Positions 16,929 to 25,486 are shown, numbered from the stretch's first letter. The stretch: DNA of 64,000 nucleotides from Pseudomonas fluorescens (GCF_001623525.1 NZ_CP015225.1:6832501-6896500), one strand, 5' to 3'. Made by a program: numbers and translations. Notes: generated from the letters alone by a model not told the origin.

Positions 16929-18026
16929 GTGGATGCGTTTTCCCTTGTCTATCAACACCTGGGCGCATGGGTAATCGAACCCGTCACCCAGCAGTTCCTC
17001 GGCATTTTCAACCTGAACGGCCGCCTCGGGGTCCTGTTTCTCTGCGCCTCCTACGGTGTCGCCTATGGCCTGTTCCGTTTCAGAAAACACCGCGGCCTGA
17101 CCGATGCCCGGTCGTTCTGGCAATTCATTGGCGGCAATCAGGTGCATCTGCACCGTTCGGCACTGCTGGACTATCGCTACTACTTCGTCCGGGCGATTCT
17201 CAAGATTGCCCTGGTGTTGCCCATTGTTCATCTGGTCGATCCGTACATCCTGCGCTCCGGGGATTACCTGGCTTTTTTCAGCAACCTCTGGGGCGCGCGT
17301 CCGCGTCTGGGGGAGAACCTTTCGCTCGCCTTGCTCTATGGGCTGGGGGTGTTCCTGGTGAAGGATTTCGTCCACTACTGGGCGCACCGGGCGTTTCATT
17401 CGCGCTGGCTCTGGGCGTTTCACAAGGTGCATCACTCGGCGCCAGTGCTAGTGCCGGCTACGGCCAGTCGGGTGCATTTTGTGGAAAAGATCGTCGAGAA
17501 GCTCGGCATCACCGCCTGCATGGGCCTCTTCGCGGGCGGCTTCTGGTATGTCTGTGGTGGTGAGATCAGCCGCTACACGTTGTTCGGTGTGACGTACCTG
17601 GTGTTCATCTTCAATAGCCTGGCGGCCAACTTGCGTCACACCCATGTCTGGTTGTCCTTTGGCCCGGTGCTGGAACATGTGCTGAACAGTCCGGCCCAGC
17701 ACCAGATCCACCACAGCGATGCACCGCGCCATTTCAATCGCAATTTCGGCGTCAACCTGTCGCTGTGGGACTGGATGTTCGGCACGCTCTATGTCACCCG
17801 CTCGCAGCCCGAGCACTTGCGTTTCGGCACCGGAGAACAGGACCACGCGCGTTACCTGACGGTGTATAGCCTGATTGTCACGCCTTTCGTTGAAACTGCC
17901 CGCAAGTACCTGCCCGCGTTTTCATATCAACGCCAACACGCCACAATGCGCCCAACGCCTGCCCTTGGATCAGCGAGTGCTGACACAGATGAGGCTCAGC
18001 GAAAAACCAGCAAGGAACGCCCATGA
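16929..18026 (+). CDS. Sterol desaturase / fatty acid hydroxylase family membrane protein
   Basis: About 365 residues from the GTG at 16929. Membrane helices alternate with the eight-histidine motif of di-iron membrane oxygenases: HYWAHRAFH, HKVHHS, an H near LRHTHVWL and HQIHHSD. Such enzymes hydroxylate or desaturate lipids. Its stop overlaps the next start (ATGA), so the SUFU-like protein is translated with it. The tail after about residue 330 is polar and low-complexity. Confidence 0.85.
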   Translation: MDAFSLVYQHLGAWVIEPVTQQFLGIFNLNGRLGVLFLCASYGVAYGLFRFRKHRGLTDARSFWQFIGGNQVHLHRSALLDYRYYFVRAILKIALVLPIVHLVDPYILRSGDYLAFFSNLWGARPRLGENLSLALLYGLGVFLVKDFVHYWAHRAFHSRWLWAFHKVHHSAPVLVPATASRVHFVEKIVEKLGITACMGLFAGGFWYVCGGEISRYTLFGVTYLVFIFNSLAANLRHTHVWLSFGPVLEHVLNSPAQHQIHHSDAPRHFNRNFGVNLSLWDWMFGTLYVTRSQPEHLRFGTGEQDHARYLTVYSLIVTPFVETARKYLPAFSYQRQHATMRPTPALGSASADTDEAQRKTSKERP

Positions 18027-18838
18027 ATTTTTTCAAGAAGCTCTTCGGTTCATCGAAAGCCCCTGAAACCCAAGACGCCCAGCCTGCACCGCAACCCCAG
18101 GAGCTTGGCGACCTGACCGAGGCTGAGGCCGCCAATCTGGCCGTCCGGGAAGCTGGCGCAGCGTGCCTGGATCGTCATTGGAGCGCTGTCGGCACGGTCG
18201 AGCGGGATGTCCTTGCCTACCTGATCAGCCCGACCTTTTCCGGCGGCCCGTACTGGCCTTCGACCCGCCAGGCCTACCGCGTGGTGCGCCGTGGCGACGC
18301 GATCATCCTCGCCACTGAAGGCCTGTCCGATCCATTCGATGATACGGAAGGAATGGGCAACGGTTTCGAGATGGAATTGTTCGTCGAAACCGCGAATATC
18401 CCCGAGCACGCCTATGGCCCCGTGGGGGAGGTCGATCCTTTCAAGCGCAGTTGGGCATTCGAGCTGTTGGAGCACGTTGCCAAAACGGTGGCCGACGCGG
18501 GCGGCATCACCCATCAACTCGACCAGCACGGGGCGCTATCCCTTGAGCTTCCCGGGCTCAGCCAATCGCATCAAATGAGCGATCAACTGCCCAAGCTCTT
18601 CGTGACCGATGACGACTCCACCGGCGTTCTGCTCGGCGCCCCGGCACCGGATTTTCCTACCCAACTGGATGACATGCCCTTGTCTCCGGTCAGATTGGTG
18701 CCGGTGGTATTGATTACGGCGGCGGAGCTGGAATACGTGCGTTCGGGAGGGCGAGCGGCGCGGGAGGATCTGGTGAGTCGTTTGAAGGCGGCGGGCATTG
18801 GGCATATGAGCAGCCTGCATCGGGCGAGTGTGGTGTGA
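18023..18838 (+). CDS. Suppressor-of-fused (SUFU)-like domain protein
   Basis: 271 residues. A charged N-terminal 35 residues precede a domain with EGLSDPFDDT, NGFEMELFVETANIP, WAFELLEHVAKTVADAGGI and, near the end, LTAAELEYV-type residues (LVPVVLITAAELEYVRSGG). This pattern is that of bacterial SUFU-family proteins, many of which are immunity proteins of polymorphic toxins. It overlaps the desaturase gene. No toxin gene is adjacent, so it may be an orphan immunity or a housekeeping member. The assignment is by pattern only. Confidence 0.65.
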   Translation: MNFFKKLFGSSKAPETQDAQPAPQPQELGDLTEAEAANLAVREAGAACLDRHWSAVGTVERDVLAYLISPTFSGGPYWPSTRQAYRVVRRGDAIILATEGLSDPFDDTEGMGNGFEMELFVETANIPEHAYGPVGEVDPFKRSWAFELLEHVAKTVADAGGITHQLDQHGALSLELPGLSQSHQMSDQLPKLFVTDDDSTGVLLGAPAPDFPTQLDDMPLSPVRLVPVVLITAAELEYVRSGGRAAREDLVSRLKAAGIGHMSSLHRASVV

Positions 18839-18919
18839 GGCTGGAACCGGTCATTGAACCTGGCGGTATCCCTTTGGCCTCCTGCTGACTCTTTCAATCC
18901 CATTTTCAAGGACGAACCC

Positions 18920-19534
18920 GTGACCGCATCCCCCGCCAAACTCATCTTCTTGCCCGGCGCCTCAGGCAACACCCAATTCTGGCAACCGGTCGCTGAGCGC
19001 TTGACCCACCTGGCGCAGCCAGTTCATATCGGCTGGCCCGGCTTTGGAGACACACCGCCCATGCCTGGCGTGACCGGCATGAGTGACCTGGTGGCGCGTG
19101 TGCTGGCCGAGATCGACCAACCCACAGCGCTTGTGGCGCAATCCATGGGCGGTATCGTCGCGGTGCTCGCAGCACTTGAACGCCCAGAGCTGATCACCCA
19201 CCTGGTGCTGACCGTCACCTCGGGCGGGGTGGACATGTCGGCGCTGGGCGCGCACGACTGGCGCCCGGATTTTGCGGCGGCCAACTCGACACTGCCGAGT
19301 TGGTTCCTCGACGACCGCACCGACCTCACATCCCGCTTGGTCGAGTTGCGCATGCCGGTCCTGCTGCTCTGGGGCGACGCTGATCCGATCAGCCCCGTTC
19401 GCGTCGGCCAGTACCTTGCCCAACTGTTGCCCCGCGCTGAACTGCACGTTTTCCCTGGCGCCGATCACAGCCTGGGCTTTACTCACGCAGATGAGGCAGC
19501 GAGGCTGATCGAGAGACATCTGGCCAGCGAGTGA
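18920..19534 (+). CDS. Alpha/beta hydrolase
   Basis: 204 residues from the GTG at 18920 (AAGGA upstream). Catalytic residues can be seen: nucleophile Ser in VAQSMGGIVAV, Asp in LLLWGDADPISP and His in FPGADHSLGF. It is short for the family because the cap region is small (HDWRPDFAAANSTLPSWF). Substrate unknown. Confidence 0.88.
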   Translation: MTASPAKLIFLPGASGNTQFWQPVAERLTHLAQPVHIGWPGFGDTPPMPGVTGMSDLVARVLAEIDQPTALVAQSMGGIVAVLAALERPELITHLVLTVTSGGVDMSALGAHDWRPDFAAANSTLPSWFLDDRTDLTSRLVELRMPVLLLWGDADPISPVRVGQYLAQLLPRAELHVFPGADHSLGFTHADEAARLIERHLASE

Positions 19535-19631
19535 GCGCAGCGCTTGCCGCTTGTTATCGATGTGTCGGACTGATTGTGCGACGCGGTGTGTTTCAAGACC
19601 TCTAGGGCCCCAATACCTTTTCGAGACAACA

Positions 19632-20255
19632 ATGACTGACTACCGCGGACTCATCCTCGAAGACACCCGTGAAGGCGCCACCGACCGCGCCATCGCGCAA
19701 CTGGAAACCAGCCTCGGTGCCCGCTTGCCGGACGACTATCGCCAATTCCTCAAGACCTGCAACGGCGCCTACGTGGAATACGATGTGCTGGCGACCCTGG
19801 CCAATGGCGACGAGGAGCTACTGAGTTTTTCACTGTACGGGCTGGACCCGGACAAAGAGTATGAATCCAACCCCTTCGAACTGGAGCAACTGCGTGCGCA
19901 GCCCGGTTTCCCTGCAACGGGATTGCTGCCGATCGGTCGCGACGGCGGCGCGAGTATCTTGCTGCTGGACCTGCGGGAAGGGCGCCAGGACGTGGCGGCG
20001 ATGGTGGCGGGCTTACCTGCCTGGACTGGGCGCCGTCAGCAGGGCGATGAGTACGTGGTGCTGGCGGATTCTTTCAATGGCTATCTGGATTCGCTGCATT
20101 TATCGCAAGAGCGGATCGAGGAGCATATCAATCACTTCAACATCAGCCCTGAGAGTATCGAGGCGACGTTGGAGTGGTTGGATAAGGGGAGTCCGGGCTG
20201 GCGGGAGCGGTATCGGGAATTGTGGAATGCGAGGGTTGTGGATCGGTTGATTTGA
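19632..20255 (+). CDS. SMI1/KNR4 (SUKH) family protein
   Basis: 207 residues from the ATG at 19632. The N-terminal half has the family pattern AIAQLETSLGARLPDDYRQF LKTCNG (the L-P-x-x-Y/F-x-x-F/L-x-x-x-NG helix pair), then GLLPIGRDGGASILLLDLR and WTGRRQQGDEYVVLADSFNGYL. SUKH proteins are often immunity proteins against secreted nucleases. Like the SUFU-like gene 0.8 kb upstream, it has no toxin gene beside it. Confidence 0.85.
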   Translation: MTDYRGLILEDTREGATDRAIAQLETSLGARLPDDYRQFLKTCNGAYVEYDVLATLANGDEELLSFSLYGLDPDKEYESNPFELEQLRAQPGFPATGLLPIGRDGGASILLLDLREGRQDVAAMVAGLPAWTGRRQQGDEYVVLADSFNGYLDSLHLSQERIEEHINHFNISPESIEATLEWLDKGSPGWRERYRELWNARVVDRLI

Positions 20256-20566
20256 AGGTTGAGTGGTGGGTGAGTTTCGCTTTTATGGGTGTATACAGTA
20301 GGTCCCTTTTGGATCGAAAGTAGGCGGTCATGGCTGACCGCTTTCGGCCAGAAGCAGTCATCCAGAATCGCTTACGAAATCGGAACATTCATCCGACGTT
20401 GCAGGCGAAGCGGGGCCAATCTCGGGCATATTGGTGAGCGTATCAGGCGGTCAAAAAGATCCGCTTGGCAATATGAATTGCTAGGCTCTGTACGAAAAGA
20501 CTTGTCCTGACATCGTGTCCGACCTTCTTGCGCGGATCCATATAATCATCGAGAGGAAATTTTCAG
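20256..20566. other. Non-coding left edge of the defence island
   Basis: No convincing gene in 311 bases. It contains a degenerate Pseudomonas intergenic sequence (GGCGGTCATGGCTGACCGC at about 20322, followed by TTTCGGCCAGAAGCAG) with relatives at about 23425-23500 and 24290-24420, and the string GGCTCTGTACGAAAAG at 20484-20499, which looks like the end of some insertion sequences. Base composition turns A+T-rich towards the right. Confidence 0.5.
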
Positions 20567-21580
20567 ATGACACAGGACAGAGAGCATCCACTAACTGAAC
20601 TGATATCGATTGCGGCCAAAGCCGGTGTAGGGCTTTTGCCAGGAGGCGGACTACTCACTGCTGGCTATGAAAGCTTGCAGATTTTGAGTAAGCAGGCAGC
20701 GATTCAGATGGAGCGTCGAACTGAAAAGCGCTACGAGGAGTTCATCAAGAATGTCTTTGAGGGTGAGGTCACACCAGAGGTGACCCAGCATCTCACTGCT
20801 GATGATTACACCGCGCTCCTTTCGGGCTGTATGAACGATATGGAGAACGAGAAAGCCAAATACTATGGCCGTTTGGCGGCTGCGATCGGTAGAGGTGAAA
20901 TCAAGGGCAACAGCAGGCGATTCATGATTATTACGCTCAGCCAACTATCTGAGATTCAGCTTCAAATGTTGCGAAAATCTTTCATAGCCTCCCAGTTTTC
21001 GTTACGTCCTAGCCAGGGCAGCGGGCAGTTGGATGCTATTCAGATATTGCAGATCAGCGATCCGATTCAGAATCATGAGTACAACGACCTCGTTAGCAGG
21101 TCACTCTACGACACTGACAAGCTCTCAGACTTAGCAAAAGACCTAGTTAAAGCTTGTTTCGATCCGCAAGAGCTTCAGCCAGCAGCCATCGGTCATTTAG
21201 AGTGGTATCCCAGAATAGTGGATATTATTTTTGACTCGAATAAGACAGATCTAGTCTTTTCGTTGATTGATGCTTGTTGGGCGTCAGCGATTCGTTCGAC
21301 AAATCGGGGGATTCAGATGATTGATCGAGCAGTTCTAGCCCATTTCGCTAGTCCGCACGTCATGATCATGGGGAGCGACGCTGAACCCGATTATTTACCG
21401 ACCTTGAAGGCACGAATGAAAGATAATGACGTTCTTTTTGTGTGCTATAACAATCACGAACCACTCATTCGAGCCTATTACCCCCACAGCACAGTCATCA
21501 ATACGGGTGATTTGTCTACGGTCGAGATCACTGAGCAGGTAATGACGCGGATCAAAACGGCGAACGGCTTGGCAATTTAA
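20567..21580 (+). CDS. Unknown protein at the head of the CBASS island
   Basis: 337 residues, not recognised. The N-terminus has a Gly-rich hydrophobic segment (AGVGLLPGGGLLTAGYESL) that could enter a membrane, then a basic helical region (ERRTEKRYEEFIKNVFEGE) and KAKYYGRLAAAIGRGEIKG followed by FMIITLSQLSEIQLQMLRKS. This helical layout recalls Abi-alpha/DUF4393-type proteins, only as a weak resemblance. The C-terminus (HVMIMGSDAEPDYLPTLKAR, DNDVLFVCYNNHEPLIR) looks alpha/beta. AGAGGAAA lies before the start. It is A+T-rich, co-directional with the CD-NTase 90 bases downstream and possibly part of the same defence locus. Confidence 0.7.
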   Translation: MTQDREHPLTELISIAAKAGVGLLPGGGLLTAGYESLQILSKQAAIQMERRTEKRYEEFIKNVFEGEVTPEVTQHLTADDYTALLSGCMNDMENEKAKYYGRLAAAIGRGEIKGNSRRFMIITLSQLSEIQLQMLRKSFIASQFSLRPSQGSGQLDAIQILQISDPIQNHEYNDLVSRSLYDTDKLSDLAKDLVKACFDPQELQPAAIGHLEWYPRIVDIIFDSNKTDLVFSLIDACWASAIRSTNRGIQMIDRAVLAHFASPHVMIMGSDAEPDYLPTLKARMKDNDVLFVCYNNHEPLIRAYYPHSTVINTGDLSTVEITEQVMTRIKTANGLAI

Positions 21581-21670
21581 CCGATACAAGGAACGTTATG
21601 CGACGCATTCTGCGTAAAAATTATGCTGCATGTGTAGCCTACTTATAGCTAGCGTTTAAAAGGATAAGCA

Positions 21671-22546
21671 ATGAGCCTGGAAAATAAATTGTCCGGATGG
21701 ACTGGCCCTTCGAGTGACACCGAGCAGGACAAGCAGGATAGAACGGAGCGAATGATTCGCCAAGCGATAAACTCACACGAACCATTCAACAATTGCTCGT
21801 TGAAGGTTTATGCGAAAGGATCTTATGCCAACAACACTAATGTGCGCTCAGATAGTGATGTCGATATAGCGGTGGAATGTACAGAAGTTCTATATTGGGA
21901 GGAGCATGAAAAAGGAAATTATACGCCTGGCAAACCATATGAGGGGATTTGGACCCCAGCAAAGTTGCGAGCCGAGCTTCTTTCGGCTATGAATGCAAAA
22001 TTCCCCGACCAAGTAGACTCCATGGGGTCTACCGCAATACAGATAAATTCTAGCTCAGCGCGCGTAGATGCTGATGTCGTTCCATGCTTTAGCTTTCAAT
22101 ATCACCTGAGCCATGAGACGAGAAATGGAACTAAAATATTCAAGACGGATGGCACTAGTATCGTTAACTATCCAGCTCAGCAAATGGAAAACGGGACAGC
22201 TAAGAACAGACGAACTGGTAATGCCTATAAAAAAGGGGCGCGACTTTTAAAGCGCGTTGAAAACGCAATGGCAGGAGATGAAATGTTTCGCGAACTGCCA
22301 TCCTTCTTTATGGAATGCCTAGCCTACAACTGTCCAGACACCGTGTTTGCTCATTCAACCTGGACAGAATGCTTCAGAGCTATGCTTCTTCATATTTGGG
22401 ACAGTCTTCAAGGTGAAGAGCCGGACTCTGGGCGCTGGGTAGAGGTGAATGAATGTTTTTTTCTATTTCATCCAAATCAAAAATGGACTCGTGAAGATGG
22501 GCGCGAGTTTTCAAAAGCAGCTTGGAACTACTTTGGATTCAAATAA
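21671..22546 (+). CDS. CD-NTase (cGAS/DncV-like nucleotidyltransferase) of a CBASS system
   Basis: 291 residues. The nucleotidyltransferase core is clear: GSYANNTNVRSDSDVDIAVE gives the GS motif (50-51) and the catalytic pair D63 and D65, with the third acidic residue in ARVDADVVPCF (D133/D135). The insert between them and the C-terminal helical part (GARLLKRVENAMAG, LPSFFMECLAYNCP) fit the cGAS-like fold. CD-NTases make cyclic oligonucleotides on phage infection. The stop and the effector start share bases (TAATG), so the two are translationally coupled. The nucleotide product cannot be predicted. Codon use is A+T-rich relative to the chromosome. Confidence 0.9.
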   Translation: MSLENKLSGWTGPSSDTEQDKQDRTERMIRQAINSHEPFNNCSLKVYAKGSYANNTNVRSDSDVDIAVECTEVLYWEEHEKGNYTPGKPYEGIWTPAKLRAELLSAMNAKFPDQVDSMGSTAIQINSSSARVDADVVPCFSFQYHLSHETRNGTKIFKTDGTSIVNYPAQQMENGTAKNRRTGNAYKKGARLLKRVENAMAGDEMFRELPSFFMECLAYNCPDTVFAHSTWTECFRAMLLHIWDSLQGEEPDSGRWVEVNECFFLFHPNQKWTREDGREFSKAAWNYFGFK

Positions 22547-23208
22547 TGCGCAATGTAACACTTAAAAACTCGCTGTATCTGCTAGTCGGGATTTCAGCAA
22601 TTGTTTGGTTCTCGATTGCCTACTTCAGCGAGCTAGATCTATCTAAGATGCTGGATTTTTTTGGATTAATTCCGAAAGTTGTGAGCATTGATCTTTTGGT
22701 GGTAGCAGTATTTGTTAAATGGGGATGGAGATTTCAAATATTTAGAGGTTGGCTTGTTCCATTTCCGAATTTAAATGGAAGCTGGGTGGGCTTTATTTAT
22801 TCGGATTGGAAAAATCCAGAGACGGGCGCAAAGCCGCCTCCTATACCAGTAATGCTGACTGTGAATCAATCTTTCTTCCACATTAGCTGCATGATGCGTA
22901 CGAGTGAAATGGAAAGCTCTTCGTATTCTGAGGGCTTTCTTATCAATCCTGATCGACAGATTAAAAGCGTAGCTTATACCTTTACTAGCAAGCCCAGACT
23001 AAGCTTGAACGAGCGGAGTATTCCCCATGATGGAGCAGCAGTATTTCAGATCATTGAGAAGCCAAAACAAAAGCTAGTGGGTAGGTATTGGACGGAAAGA
23101 TTAACAAAGGGTGAGATAGTTCTACGGTACTACTCAAAAGAACTTCTAGATGAGCTTCCAGAAGACTTGGGCGAGCATCCTGTAACAGAAGTTGATAATC
23201 GACGCTAA
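22546..23208 (+). CDS. Cap15-type CBASS effector (two TM helices plus beta-barrel)
   Basis: 220 residues from the ATG at 22546, overlapping the CD-NTase stop. Two membrane helices (about 10-27 and 43-60) are followed by a beta-rich domain beginning FPNLNGSWVGFIYSDWKNPE. This is the N-L-N-G-x-W start of the SMODS-associated 2TM-beta (Cap15) family. In that family the barrel binds the cyclic nucleotide and the protein then disrupts the inner membrane, killing the infected cell. No Cap2/Cap3 (E1/E2/JAB) or HORMA/TRIP13 gene is present, which makes this a minimal, type I-like system. Confidence 0.85.
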   Translation: MRNVTLKNSLYLLVGISAIVWFSIAYFSELDLSKMLDFFGLIPKVVSIDLLVVAVFVKWGWRFQIFRGWLVPFPNLNGSWVGFIYSDWKNPETGAKPPPIPVMLTVNQSFFHISCMMRTSEMESSSYSEGFLINPDRQIKSVAYTFTSKPRLSLNERSIPHDGAAVFQIIEKPKQKLVGRYWTERLTKGEIVLRYYSKELLDELPEDLGEHPVTEVDNRR

Positions 23209-23507
23209 CTAGGTGTTACTATCGTGCTGGCTGCTCTACAAGTTATAGCTGCTTTAGCTCGGCAAATTATCTCGCGAACTCTTAATGTCTAACAGGTCTT
23301 TACGGACAATACAAATCGACAGGAGGCTTGTTTGGTAAATACTACTAAGCCTTCTCCGAACGTACACATTATCAATGTTAATGCTCTTACGTCCTCATAT
23401 TCATAAACTTGCGACTGACGGCTATTGGTCGGGAGCAGCTCATACTCCTACGTCTGTTTATGGCCGGTAGTTGCCGTTCATTAACGGTCACTACCAGTCA
23501 AGAATAG
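23209..23507. other. Gap inside the defence island
   Basis: 299 A+T-rich bases between convergent genes. There is an AGGAGG at 23321-23326 followed by a TTG-started 24-codon frame (MVNTTKPSPNVHIINVNALT, then SSYS), perhaps a gene remnant. The right third (about 23425-23500) is a degraded copy of the non-coding sequence seen at both island edges (GACGGCTATTGGTCGGGAGC and TATGGCCGGTAGTTGCCG). Confidence 0.45.
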
Positions 23508-24212
23508 TCAAGAGATATAAGCATCCCAATGCACGCTGCGCATTACTAAACGACCGGTCACCTTTGACAGTAATGCAAGCAAGCGAGCTAGACCTACCCC
23601 TGCATCATTGATCTGAATGTACGGAGCAAAACTATCCTGCACCAATAGCACTCCATCGTTCTTAATCAGAATTCCCTTTGTGAGATCTAAATAGACATCT
23701 GGCTGACCTGCAGTAGGCAGTTCAGTTAGCTTTCGCTCAATGACATCCAAGGCGGATCCGCCGTATGTGAGAACGACATTTAATATTCTTGCATACGGCC
23801 AGTCCAGATCACCTAATTGAACACCCTCTAATGTGCTTGGTACCAACGTGTTGACACTTGCAATGTTGATCGCAATAGTTTCGAGAGTAGATGGTGATAT
23901 TTGTGTTTTAATTTCAAAAGTTGCTACAGCTCCCTCCTGAAATATAAGATCATGACCACTGGCGAAGGGTAGTCGTGGCATCGACCGTAACATCAGTACG
24001 ATATCTTGTTGTTTGGACCGCTGCCCACTCGAGTCAATAATCATCCCACTTACAACGCTGGTCATTTCTGGGAGATGCGCAATAAGAAAATCTTGGATAA
24101 GACGCTCACGCGCTGAGCCAGCAGTAGCAGAGTGACCTAGCACGTTGCTCATTTCATATTGAGCATTTAATGCTTTCACAGCTCCTTTGCAGTATTCGAC
24201 TAGCGGTTTCAT
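23508..24212 (-). CDS. DUF6602-like, nuclease-like protein
   Basis: 234 residues from the ATG at 24212 (AAAGAG site); longer upstream frames run through repeat sequence. The N-terminal helix-rich part leads to SARERLIQDFLIAHLPE, VVSGMIIDSSGQRSKQQDIV and later VATFEIKTQIS. The D of QQDIV and the E-x-K of FEIK fit a PD-(D/E)xK nuclease core, as proposed for DUF6602-type proteins that recur near defence genes. It is convergent to the CBASS pair and equally A+T-rich, so it may be an independent defence gene. Activity unproven. Confidence 0.65.
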   Translation of the reverse strand: MKPLVEYCKGAVKALNAQYEMSNVLGHSATAGSARERLIQDFLIAHLPEMTSVVSGMIIDSSGQRSKQQDIVLMLRSMPRLPFASGHDLIFQEGAVATFEIKTQISPSTLETIAINIASVNTLVPSTLEGVQLGDLDWPYARILNVVLTYGGSALDVIERKLTELPTAGQPDVYLDLTKGILIKNDGVLLVQDSFAPYIQINDAGVGLARLLALLSKVTGRLVMRSVHWDAYIS

Positions 24213-24500
24213 TAGACAACTCTTTTTTGATTTTACGTAAGCCACGATTCTGAGGGAGTCCAGGAGTGGTTGCAAATGGCCGATTTTTGCCCACCTGCGT
24301 AGGGCAGCTATTGGCCCTAAGCGGTCGGCCATCAACGTCCGCTTCTGGCCGAAACGAGCCATTCGCGGACGACCTCTATTGGCCGTATGCTGCCTATCGC
24401 GAAGGGTCGCAATCGGCCAAGTAGTCATCCGATCTCGTTTTTTAGCTATCTTCTGGTCATGCGAAATGACCCACCCTTCGATTTCTTCAGAGGTCGGTTC
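24213..24500. repeat. Degenerate non-coding repeat region at the island's right edge
   Basis: Several imperfect copies of a short Pseudomonas intergenic theme: CTATTGGCCCTAAGCGGTCG (about 24311), CCATCAACGTCCGCTTCTGG, CTATTGGCCGTATGCTGCC (about 24377) and CGCAATCGGCCAAGTAGTC. These relate to GACCGCTTTCGGCCAGAAGC on the left edge. No gene is credible here. Confidence 0.55.
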
Positions 24501-24770
24501 ATGAATTCGAATCTTACAATCTCAAATTTTTTGGGTCCGTGGTGTGGGGATTCACCTACAGGTCTGATGCAGCGTTGCAGGGCGGTCTGGGATACCCCTT
24601 TAGCAAATTTGACCGACCTGATGGTTGCCACTTTTTTGAATCAGGACATCGCTGTCACGCAGATGCTTATAGAAGCAAAGCGCCGCATAAAAGAGCAGGA
24701 ACGAGATGGGAGCGAGTACTTCGAGGGCCAGCTTCTCGAAGCCATGAAGAGCGTGCAGTCAGGGGAGTAA
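24501..24770 (+). CDS. Small hypothetical protein
   Basis: 89 residues from the ATG at 24501; in-frame ATGs at 24387 and 24459 would lengthen it. It has a Trp/Cys-bearing start (ISNFLGPWCGDSP) and helices QRCRAVWDTPLANLTDLMVA and QMLIEAKRRIKEQERDG. It returns to Pseudomonas-like base composition after the island. Not recognised; convergent to the HD-type gene. Confidence 0.5.
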   Translation: MNSNLTISNFLGPWCGDSPTGLMQRCRAVWDTPLANLTDLMVATFLNQDIAVTQMLIEAKRRIKEQERDGSEYFEGQLLEAMKSVQSGE

Positions 24771-24799
24771 GTCATCCCTTCGCCGCTTGAATCCAGTCT

Positions 24800-25486
24800 T
24801 CAGTCAAGGCGTTCGATGGCGCGTGCAAGATTTGCGCGTGCCTGTTGCTCGAATGCGTCGAAGTACGCTGCGGTCGTATAGAGGCGCCCGCGCGCCAGGA
24901 AGCCTTCAAGGACCTGGCGCCGTTTTTGGCGGTACACCGGCAGAGGCACAAACTGGTATTCGTGGCGAATTTGCTGGTCGTATTCCTCGAACCGTTCGAA
25001 CGACGCTCCAAGGATCGCCAGGTCCGTGTCCACCAACACCGCTTCGTCTGCCGACGCCGGGGCGCCGTCGTGTCGCGTCACCATGATCAGGTTGTAAAGC
25101 CTGTGTCGCGTTTCATCGCCTAGGCCACTATCACGTGCCACGTCGTCCAACCATTGCGCGCTGCGCAGTTCGTTGTCGCTGCGAAGGGGGTCGTAGATCG
25201 CGTCATGAAACCATAGCGCGAGGTCGATTTCGGCGGGGGCCAGGCAGGTCGCGTTGACGAATCGGCGCACTTGAAGGCATTCCTTCAGATGCTGGAGGTT
25301 GTGGTAGGCGCGGTGCGGCTCGCAGTAGTGTCGAATGAGTTCTTCGTATGTCTCGCGTGACACACGTACGACGCCAAGCTCCGCCCAGACGCGAGCCCAG
25401 GCGTCGAAACCCGTGACATCAGCCGCGTCTAGGTCGCCGTGTGTGCTGGCCGTGAATTGACCGTTCTCTTCTGGCGAACCCGTCAT
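24800..25486 (-). CDS. HD-superfamily phosphohydrolase-like protein
   Basis: 228 residues. The pattern YHNLQHLKECL, then LALWFHDAIYDPLRSDNE and later VLVDTDLAILG is that of the predicted metal-dependent HD hydrolases sometimes mislabelled as NMDA receptor subunit. H and HD residues sit where metal ligands belong. The substrate is unknown; phosphorylated nucleotides are typical for the superfamily. Confidence 0.85.
   Translation of the reverse strand: MTGSPEENGQFTASTHGDLDAADVTGFDAWARVWAELGVVRVSRETYEELIRHYCEPHRAYHNLQHLKECLQVRRFVNATCLAPAEIDLALWFHDAIYDPLRSDNELRSAQWLDDVARDSGLGDETRHRLYNLIMVTRHDGAPASADEAVLVDTDLAILGASFERFEEYDQQIRHEYQFVPLPVYRQKRRQVLEGFLARGRLYTTAAYFDAFEQQARANLARAIERLD

Noticed and set aside
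20484..20499. GGCTCTGTACGAAAAG as an insertion-sequence end
   Set aside because: It looks like ends of some IS elements, but no transposase remnant or matching inverted end is visible near the island.
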